Origin: Bacteroidota bacterium | GTDB lineage: Bacteria; Bacteroidota; Bacteroidia; Flavobacteriales_F; PHOS-HE28 | Direction: 5' to 3' | NCBI GenBank assembly: GCA_023430325.1 | Contig: JAEZAU010000046.1 | Location: 1 to 6,324, forward strand | Length of the DNA stretch: 6,324 nt | Shown here: piece after piece, positions 1 to 5,440 of the stretch | Layout: the number at the start of each line of letters is the position of its first letter | How positions within the stretch are numbered: position 1 is the stretch's first letter | Notes under the pieces: model-generated | Databases searched by the model: none | What the model was told of the DNA's origin: nothing | Seen by the model: the letters and a program-made list of their open reading frames with translations, nothing else | Translations under genes and position numbers: made by a program

Positions 1-707
1 AGCTCTTCATCCTTGAACTGCGGATCACCGATCACACGGATGGTGATCCGATCGCCAAATCGTTCCTTCAACTTCAATAATGCTGGACGCGCGTACTGGA
101 AATGCTGGATGGTGGTTATGCTCCCGCTCCAACCGATGCACACCGGGCCATCCTCCTTCCGCGCATCGATCGGATGATATTCATCTGTATCGATCGTGGT
201 CGGGATCACCGTCACATTGCTGTTGAACTGCCGTGCATAACCGGCCAGGTAGTCGTTCCCGGCAAAGACCATGTCCACCATGCCGATGATCTTCGATGTC
301 TTGCCCGGATCTTTGATGAACTTCCATTTCCGGTTCGCTTCGCTCACGTTGCTGAGCCAGATCGAATCGTCAAAATCATAGATAGTACGGGCGCGGCCAC
401 TGGCGAACTTCCGCTCGAAAAAAGTGCTCCTCGTCATCAATGCTTCACGACAGATGAAGATGATGTCGTAGTCGTTCATTCGTGCAACATCGGCCTGCCT
501 TTTGGAAAAGCTGCGCGCAATGAACCCCACCTTCTTCACCAGATGGCCGGGCTTATAAAGGAACGCGTCATCACTCTCCTCAACGATGTAGGAAAGATCG
601 CATTGGAAGCCGTTCTGCTCGAGGTACGGCATGTATTGCTCGAATCGAAAACGCTGGTTGGGCGTGCGCGCGGGACGGTGCGTTGCTATGAAAAGTACGC
701 GAGGCAT
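1..707 (-). CDS. Glycosyltransferase, GT4-like (GT-B fold), 3' end beyond window
   Basis: The first 235 codons of a glycosyltransferase are visible; the rest lies left of the window. It begins MPRVLFIATHRPARTPNQRF, a typical first beta strand of a GT-B N-terminal domain followed by an acceptor-side loop. Other family-like features are an IIFICREA strand at residues 82-89, YDFDDSIW at 110-117 (common in GT4-like enzymes), a strand and turn leading to NDYLAGYA at 151-158, VIPTTIDT at 167-174, and IGWSGS at 191-196, where the second, nucleotide-binding domain starts. No signal peptide or membrane segment is seen, so it is probably cytosolic or peripheral at the inner membrane face. Such enzymes move a sugar from an NDP-sugar to a lipid-linked or glycan acceptor; the sugar cannot be read from this part. 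Its ATG (705-707) overlaps the epimerase stop codon by one base (TGATG), which fixes the start and suggests translational coupling. Family call is strong; substrate unknown. Confidence 0.9.
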   Translation of the reverse strand, partial: MPRVLFIATHRPARTPNQRFRFEQYMPYLEQNGFQCDLSYIVEESDDAFLYKPGHLVKKVGFIARSFSKRQADVARMNDYDIIFICREALMTRSTFFERKFASGRARTIYDFDDSIWLSNVSEANRKWKFIKDPGKTSKIIGMVDMVFAGNDYLAGYARQFNSNVTVIPTTIDTDEYHPIDARKEDGPVCIGWSGSITTIQHFQYARPALLKLKERFGDRITIRVIGDPQFKDEE

Positions 708-1699
708 CAACTGCGCCAGCTGGGCGGAAGGTTCCGTTCGATCTCGATGTTCCCGAAGCTGCTGCTGCTTCGCGCACCCACCTCCCTGGCCCATGGTGCC
801 ATGCGCGCCAGACCTTCCTCCAACGTGGTCTCACGCTGCCTGCCGAAGACACGTTCCACCTTGCTGTGATCACTGAAGGCGAAGGTGACCTCGTTGCGGG
901 CCTCCAGATGCTGCACCTCTCCTTTAGTGTTCATCACCTCCTGGACCAGGCCGGCCAATTGGTTCACCGTGTACGGACGATCGGCGCCCACATTGAAGAT
1001 CTCACCGAAGGCCTCTTTGGTGGTGGCCGATCGTGCAATGATCGGAATGATGTCGCCTACGTACGTGAACGCCCGCTTCTGTTCACCATCCCCGAAAACG
1101 GTCATCGGCCTGCCCTGCATCAACTGGTTCATGAAGATGCCGACCACGTTGCGGTAGCGATCGCCGAGGTTCTGGTATTCGCCGTAAACATTGTGTGGAC
1201 GAAAGATCACGTAGTCCAACCCGAACATGTGCCGCGCCGCGTAAAGGTCCATCTCCACTGCAAGCTTCGCCACGCCATATGGATCTTCGGGCACAGGCCG
1301 CATATCCTCGCGCATCGGTGGTTCCAGAGCGCCATACACCGCAATGCTGCTGGTGAACACGAAACTCTTGACGCCATGGTTCACCGATGCATTGATCAGG
1401 TTGATGCTTCCGATGAGATTGTTCTCGTAATTGAACCTGCGTATGAAATGGCTGAGCCCTTCGGCGGCGTATGCGGCCAGGTGATACACGTGATCGAACC
1501 GATGTTCCTTGAAAAGCCGGTGGATCAATTGCTGATCATTGATCGAGCCATGAACGAAGGTGGCTCCCTGATCCACCTGATCGGCAAAGCCACCGCTGAG
1601 ATCATCAAGTGACACCACGGTGTGCCCGAGCTTCAACAGCTCCTTCACAAGATGGGCGCCCATGAATCCGGCACCTCCTGTTACCAATGATACTGGCAT
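707..1699 (-). CDS. NAD-dependent sugar-nucleotide epimerase/dehydratase (extended SDR)
   Basis: This 330-residue protein has the length and motifs of extended short-chain dehydrogenase/reductases that act on NDP-sugars (GalE/RmlB/WbpP relatives). The Rossmann motif TGGAGFMG is at residues 7-14 with the NAD-ribose acidic residues D32/D33 following. HLAAYAAE is at 73-80, and the catalytic set is T116/S117/S118 with Y141-x3-K145. FRPHNVYG (167-174) and FGDGEQKRAFTYVGD (202-216) are the usual substrate-side motifs. The likely reaction is C4 epimerization, or another NAD-dependent rearrangement, of a UDP- or dTDP-sugar in the cytosol; the exact substrate cannot be assigned. The frame stays open upstream to an ATG at 1876, but that extension lies inside the methyltransferase gene and lacks family character, whereas MPVSLVTGG at 1699 starts exactly one strand before the glycine motif. 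It lies 31 bases after the methyltransferase and overlaps the glycosyltransferase start by one base, so the three genes look like one operon. The last ~20 residues are a serine-rich, probably loose tail. Confidence 0.93.
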   Translation of the reverse strand: MPVSLVTGGAGFMGAHLVKELLKLGHTVVSLDDLSGGFADQVDQGATFVHGSINDQQLIHRLFKEHRFDHVYHLAAYAAEGLSHFIRRFNYENNLIGSINLINASVNHGVKSFVFTSSIAVYGALEPPMREDMRPVPEDPYGVAKLAVEMDLYAARHMFGLDYVIFRPHNVYGEYQNLGDRYRNVVGIFMNQLMQGRPMTVFGDGEQKRAFTYVGDIIPIIARSATTKEAFGEIFNVGADRPYTVNQLAGLVQEVMNTKGEVQHLEARNEVTFAFSDHSKVERVFGRQRETTLEEGLARMAPWAREVGARSSSSFGNIEIERNLPPSWRS

Positions 1700-1730
1700 G
1701 CTGCGAATATGGTGAACTTGAACGAAGTTA

Positions 1731-2642
1731 TCATGAGCGATAGGCCACACCGTGCCAATAGGGTGTATTGCCGGAGAATCGGATACGCTCGAAACCCGAT
1801 CGTTCGAGCATTCCGCTGATCTCTTCCCGTGTGAACCGCTTTTCCACGGAAGTACCGAACCGATCCAATGCATCATTGCGCATGATGCGGAAACTTTTGT
1901 TGTGGTAGAATGACAGGGGAAGGTCCTTCCACCTGCCGATCCCGGCTTTCTTCAAAAGCCACGCGAACCTTGCCAGCGGCCAATAGACCAGGGCGGCGAT
2001 GACCTGGCTTTTCGCATACTTCACCGGATAAGGTAACGGATGCATCCACCGGCGCAACCGATCGCTCAACCGGTAGGACCATTTGAAGATCGTCCCCCGT
2101 TGTTCAAGTGCATAGTAGATATAGAAGTACAATGCACCACCATGCCTGAGGATCCGATGGACCTCCTTCAAGGCCTTCGACGGATCTTCAAGATGATGTA
2201 TGACGCCGAGGCACAGCGCCAGATCGATGCTATTGCTGCGCAAGGGAAGATCTTCGGCCCGGGCCATGCACCAGCTGATGTTCGTGCGATCGGAATTCAC
2301 ACGCGCGGCATCCACCACTGCTTCGCTCGGATCGATGGCCACGATCTTGCCGACATGCCGGGAGAGCCACCGGCTCCATCTTCCACTACCACAACCAATG
2401 TCGGCCACCACGATGTCCTTGCCGCGGAATTCCTGCGGAAGAATGTCGAACAACTCCGAGGTGAGCACATCGAGTTCCGCTGCATCGAACCTGCCGAACC
2501 GCTTCCATTCGCGCGCGAAATCATCCAATAGTTTTCGATCGGATCCTGGATCCGCGCGAATGAAGGAAGGTACTTCCACCGCGTTGGATGAAAGGATCAC
2601 CTGCGGATCGCGATCGTACGGCGGAAAGACCTTTTCCAACAT
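1731..2642 (-). CDS. Class I SAM-dependent methyltransferase (Methyltransf_11 type)
   Basis: A 303-residue cytosolic methyltransferase if the ATG at 2642 is used. Motif I is VADIGCGSGRW at residues 79-89 (SAM-binding glycine loop), followed by the acidic residue D104 in AIDPS that contacts the SAM ribose. AEDLPL (129-134) precedes the LCLGVIHHLEDP segment (143-154) and the EVHRILRHGG helix and turn. Beyond the core is a long aromatic and basic insertion (about 175-260) and a C-terminal block with DRFGTS, RFTREEI and PYWHG. The small molecule methylated is unknown; because the next two genes are a sugar epimerase and a glycosyltransferase, a sugar or glycan-linked intermediate is a reasonable inference. 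A TTG at 2657 in the same frame would add five residues, with a stop codon not far upstream; the ATG is preferred because it gives a conventional start and no Shine-Dalgarno supports the TTG. It is the first gene of the leftward operon and diverges from the dehydratase. Confidence 0.9.
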   Translation of the reverse strand: MLEKVFPPYDRDPQVILSSNAVEVPSFIRADPGSDRKLLDDFAREWKRFGRFDAAELDVLTSELFDILPQEFRGKDIVVADIGCGSGRWSRWLSRHVGKIVAIDPSEAVVDAARVNSDRTNISWCMARAEDLPLRSNSIDLALCLGVIHHLEDPSKALKEVHRILRHGGALYFYIYYALEQRGTIFKWSYRLSDRLRRWMHPLPYPVKYAKSQVIAALVYWPLARFAWLLKKAGIGRWKDLPLSFYHNKSFRIMRNDALDRFGTSVEKRFTREEISGMLERSGFERIRFSGNTPYWHGVAYRS

Positions 2643-2696
2643 GAAGATGGCTCGCAAGGTATGGGCGATGACCTTTCATGAAGCACCTTTGCACAG
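2643..2696. promoter_or_regulatory. Short divergent spacer, probable promoter region with repeated ACCTTT half-sites
   Basis: This 54-base gap separates two genes that point away from each other, so promoters for both directions should lie in it or reach into the methyltransferase 5' end. AAGGT at 2656-2660 and ACCTT at 2671-2675 form a short inverted repeat with a 10-base spacer. ACCTTT recurs at 2685-2690, 14 bases after the first copy. On the minus strand TACCTTGC (2654-2661) partly resembles the Bacteroidota -7 element TAnnTTTG, but it lies very close to the ATG and has no good -33 partner. No promoter can be named with confidence; the half-sites could be chance. Confidence 0.3.
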
Positions 2697-4571
2697 ATGA
2701 TGCGGCGGCTTTTTCCCCGTTGGGGTGTCCTGTTGATCGATCTGGGCCTGTCCCTGGCGTCCCTGGCTATCGCCTATCTGCTGCGTTTCAATTTCCAGGT
2801 GCCTCCTCATGAGATCGATCTGCTTCTGCCCGTTGTTCCGATCTTTCTGCTCATACGCCTTTCCACTTTTTTGTATTCGGGCATCCACCGGCTCATGGTG
2901 CGGCACACCAATACCGAGGATGCGAAACGGATCTTTTTGACGGTATTGGGCGGATCGCTGCTTTTCGGGCTTGCGAACATATTACGTTCGGAATTCTTCG
3001 ATGGCCTCTTCTTCCTCCCACGGGCGGTGATCATCATCGATTTCATGGCCACCGCAATGCTGTTGATCGTGGTGCGTATCGGTTTCAAGCTGCTCTATCT
3101 GCGATCGAAAGGGGCCGGAAAGGAAAAGGTCCGTGTCATCATCCATGGCGCAGGTGAAGCCGGGTTGATCACCAAAAGAACGCTGGAACGCGCGGGCACG
3201 GCCAGATACGAAGTAGTTGCCTATGTGGACGACGATCCACGGAAGCACGGGAAGATCCTGGAGGGCGCCACCATTCATCGCACCGAAAAGCTCGGCGAGT
3301 TATTGGATGGATCGGAGATCGATCAGGTGATCATGGCCATTGCCTCGCCCGATCCGGAGAACAGAAGGCGCGTGGTGGAGATGTGCATGGCCGCCAATGT
3401 ACGGGTGCTCACCATTCCTCCAGTACGCGATTGGATCAACGGGCAGCTGAGCCCTTCGCAGATCCAGGAGGTGCGTATCGAGGATCTGCTCGGTCGCGCC
3501 GTCATCCATCTCGACCAGGCGGAAGTTTCACGACAATTCTCCGGCAAACGCGTGCTGGTGACCGGGGCTGCAGGTTCCATCGGCAGTGAACTGGTACGCC
3601 AGCTGGCCGCCATGGAAGTGTCCCGGCTGGTCCTGGTGGATCTGGCGGAATCGGGACTCTACGATCTGGAGACCGATCTGAGAGCGAAAGGATCAAAAGA
3701 GCTCATCTCGATCATTGGCGACGTGCGCGATCGTTCGCGGATGGAACGCATCTTCAAGGATCAAAAGCCGCAGATCGTCTTTCACGCAGCCGCCTACAAG
3801 CATGTGCCGATGATGGAAGCCCAACCCGCGGAGGCCGTGCGCACCAATGTGACAGGCACAAGCATCGTTGCGGCCATGGCATGCGACCATGGTGTGGAAC
3901 GGTTCATCTTCATCAGCACGGACAAAGCGGTGAATCCTACCAGTGTGATGGGCGCATCGAAGCGGATCGCGGAAATGGCCGTCAGCAGCATCGCCGATCG
4001 ATGCAACACGGTGTTCGTCACCACGCGGTTCGGCAACGTGCTCGGCTCCAGCGGATCGGTGATCCCCCTTTTCAGGCGGCAGATAGCGGCAGGTGGACCG
4101 GTAACAGTGACGCACCCCGAAGTGACGCGGTTCTTCATGACGATCCCTGAAGCCTGCCGGCTGGTGCTGGAAGCCGCCACTATGGGAAAAGGCAACGAGA
4201 TCTATGTGTTCGACATGGGTGAGCCGGTGCGGATATCGGACATGGCCCAGAAGATGATCCGCCTCAGCGGCATGGAACCCGGCCGCGACATGGAGATCGT
4301 ATATACCGGCCTGCGCCCGGGTGAAAAACTCTACGAGGAACTACTTGCCACCAGCGAGAACACACGGCCCACGCATCATCCGCGCATCTTGATAGGCCAG
4401 GTGCGGAAGGAAGATCCACAGACAGTGATGGCGGCCGTGGATCGGCTTGGCGAACTGGCTACGGCCGCCGACGAAGATGAATTGGTGAAACTGATGAAGG
4501 AGCTGGTGCCCGAATACCGGAGCAACAATTCAGTGCATAGTAAATTGGACACCCCACAGAAAGGCGCGTGA
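2697..4571 (+). CDS. Membrane-anchored nucleotide-sugar 4,6-dehydratase (FlaA1/CapD/WbpM/PglF family)
   Basis: A 624-residue protein, the usual size for the long membrane form of this family. Four hydrophobic segments lie at about residues 10-29, 42-60, 79-97 and 108-134. They are followed by a CoA-binding-like Rossmann domain (GAGEAG at 151-156, ending near 280) and the catalytic SDR domain from about 284. There TGAAGSIG (289-296) binds NAD(P), HAAAYKHVP (363-371) is the family signature, and FISTDKAVNP (405-414) is followed by SVMGASKR (416-423). T408, D409, K410, M418 and K422 match the catalytic positions known in PglF and WbpM, where methionine replaces the usual SDR tyrosine. GLRPGEKLYEELL (538-550) is the C-terminal family motif. 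By family knowledge it converts UDP-GlcNAc to a UDP-4-keto-6-deoxy sugar, the first step to QuiNAc, FucNAc or bacillosamine-type sugars in capsule, O-antigen or protein glycans. It starts with ATGATG; either codon could initiate. There is no Shine-Dalgarno. It overlaps the next gene by four bases. Confidence 0.95.
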   Translation: MMRRLFPRWGVLLIDLGLSLASLAIAYLLRFNFQVPPHEIDLLLPVVPIFLLIRLSTFLYSGIHRLMVRHTNTEDAKRIFLTVLGGSLLFGLANILRSEFFDGLFFLPRAVIIIDFMATAMLLIVVRIGFKLLYLRSKGAGKEKVRVIIHGAGEAGLITKRTLERAGTARYEVVAYVDDDPRKHGKILEGATIHRTEKLGELLDGSEIDQVIMAIASPDPENRRRVVEMCMAANVRVLTIPPVRDWINGQLSPSQIQEVRIEDLLGRAVIHLDQAEVSRQFSGKRVLVTGAAGSIGSELVRQLAAMEVSRLVLVDLAESGLYDLETDLRAKGSKELISIIGDVRDRSRMERIFKDQKPQIVFHAAAYKHVPMMEAQPAEAVRTNVTGTSIVAAMACDHGVERFIFISTDKAVNPTSVMGASKRIAEMAVSSIADRCNTVFVTTRFGNVLGSSGSVIPLFRRQIAAGGPVTVTHPEVTRFFMTIPEACRLVLEAATMGKGNEIYVFDMGEPVRISDMAQKMIRLSGMEPGRDMEIVYTGLRPGEKLYEELLATSENTRPTHHPRILIGQVRKEDPQTVMAAVDRLGELATAADEDELVKLMKELVPEYRSNNSVHSKLDTPQKGA

Positions 4572-4996
4572 AGCGCGTACAGGTACTGATGGCAAAGGAC
4601 AAGAACTTAGAGATAGCCCGGCTACAGAAAGAGATCGGTGATCACATCGGCATGGGCCCGGCCACACTGGTGTTCAACTTTGATGAGGACAAGAACACAA
4701 AGCGAACGAAGCTCTACCTGATCACCGTGAATCCGCGGCACAACCAGAGCTTTCTTTTCCATTCCACCGAAGGAGGCGACAAGGAGGATGCCCTGGAAGA
4801 GATGCTGGACTATGTGCGCAATTACAAGGAACGCACCAGCAGTTACACCGTGCAATGGAGCACCCGGGGGGACAACAGCCTGCAGACCTCCTATTTCCGC
4901 GCAAAGAACATCCTGGAAGCCTTGGACAAGCTCTTTTATGACCGGGACCCGAATAGCATCACCGTGTTCAGCGTGATATTGAACCCGATCAGTTGA
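4568..4996 (+). CDS. Small conserved-looking protein of unknown function
   Basis: I cannot assign a function. The 142-residue frame opens with GTG at 4568, overlapping the dehydratase stop codon as GTGA, which suggests translational coupling. An ATG at 4589 (MAKDKNLE) would give 135 residues and is about equally plausible, with a weak CAGGT just upstream. Numbering from the GTG, the protein reads as alternating strands and helices: an N-terminal charged helix (14-24), strands ATLVFNF (32-38) and KLYLITV (48-54), an acidic helix (72-87), strand SYTVQW (92-97), TSYFRAKNILEALDKLF (107-123, helix) and a final strand ITVFSVILNP (131-140). No signal peptide, membrane segment, metal motif or cysteine is present, so it is probably a small soluble cytosolic alpha/beta protein. 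The motifs GDNSLQTSYFRAKN and DPNSITVFS look like a conserved Bacteroidota hypothetical family from memory, which I could not check. It is real by codon use, length and tight spacing. Confidence 0.85.
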   Translation: MKRVQVLMAKDKNLEIARLQKEIGDHIGMGPATLVFNFDEDKNTKRTKLYLITVNPRHNQSFLFHSTEGGDKEDALEEMLDYVRNYKERTSSYTVQWSTRGDNSLQTSYFRAKNILEALDKLFYDRDPNSITVFSVILNPIS

Positions 4997-5029
4997 TGGA
5001 GAGTTCTAGGTTGATATGTGATAAGTGAA

Positions 5030-5437
5030 ATGCTGCCCGTTCCCATCCAGATCCGATTTGCTGATATCGACGCGGCCAGACATGTGCACAATGCCGTGTA
5101 CCTGCATTGGTTCGAACTTGCACGCATTGCCTTGTTCCGCAGTTTTCTACCTGCCGATCATGATTGGTCGAGAGAAGGCCTGATCATTGCCCGCAACGAG
5201 ATCGATCACAAAGCTCCCGTGTACTTTTCCGATCGGATCGAAGTGGACGCCTGGTGCAGCAGGATCGGCCACAAAAGCATCGAACTACGCTATGCCGTCA
5301 TTCGCAAGGATCTTTCCGATGTCATAGTTGCACAGGGCGGCAGTGTGCTGGTCTGCTTCGATCATAAGAACGGCCACAGCATACCTGTTCCTGAAAATTG
5401 GCGCAGCGAATTGCAAGAACTCCAGCGACCTTCCTGA
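5030..5437 (+). CDS. Acyl-CoA thioesterase, hotdog fold (4HBT/YbgC-like)
   Basis: A 135-residue protein of the 4-hydroxybenzoyl-CoA thioesterase-like family, which hydrolyses acyl-CoA thioesters in the cytosol, usually as a homodimer or tetramer. The signature QIRFADIDAARHVHNAVYLH (residues 7-26) matches the family pattern of arginine, two aspartates two residues apart, then H-x-x-N near a tyrosine. D14 aligns with the catalytic aspartate of the Pseudomonas 4HBT enzyme. The long hotdog helix follows (to about residue 40), then HKAPVYFSDRIEVDAW, the central strands, and QGGSVLVCFD near the end. The family usually has GHVNN where this protein has RHVHN, a mild variation. The frame could begin at a GTG at 5018, adding four residues, but the ATG at 5030 places the start one strand before the motif as in relatives. 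It follows the unknown gene by 33 bases with no visible terminator and precedes the phosphorylase by 3 bases. Substrate length cannot be told. Confidence 0.92.
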   Translation: MLPVPIQIRFADIDAARHVHNAVYLHWFELARIALFRSFLPADHDWSREGLIIARNEIDHKAPVYFSDRIEVDAWCSRIGHKSIELRYAVIRKDLSDVIVAQGGSVLVCFDHKNGHSIPVPENWRSELQELQRPS

Positions 5438-5440
5438 TCC

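Noticed and set aside
102..869. Long plus-strand reading frame (255 codons) opposite the glycosyltransferase
   Set aside because: It runs antisense across the glycosyltransferase and the epimerase 3' end, whose minus-strand proteins have clear family motifs; its own translation is rich in His/Arg/Val with no recognisable domain.
866..1612. Plus-strand reading frame of 248 codons opposite the epimerase
   Set aside because: Antisense to a well-supported SDR gene; the translation is typical of an opposite-strand shadow in a biased-codon gene.
1700..1876. Upstream extension of the epimerase to an ATG at 1876 (389 residues)
   Set aside because: The extra 59 residues overlap the methyltransferase coding sequence and precede the Rossmann start without family character; the ATG at 1699 fits the family.
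2560..2612. Possible HIP1-like GCGATCGC octamer repeat
   Set aside because: The sequence around 2607-2614 reads GCGATCGT, one base off, and the octamer is not repeated elsewhere; the enriched unit is GATC itself.
2040..2700. Overlapping plus-strand frames at 2040-2531 and 2200-2700
   Set aside because: Both are antisense to the methyltransferase, which carries the full SAM-binding motif series.
3693..4195. Minus-strand frames of 133-140 codons inside the dehydratase
   Set aside because: Opposite-strand shadows of the conserved catalytic SDR domain; no start context or domain of their own.
4997..5029. Terminator or promoter between the unknown gene and the thioesterase
   Set aside because: The 33 bases hold no stem-loop with a T-run. 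TAGGTTGA at 5007-5014 only partly matches the Bacteroidota -7 element and lacks a well-spaced -33 partner.
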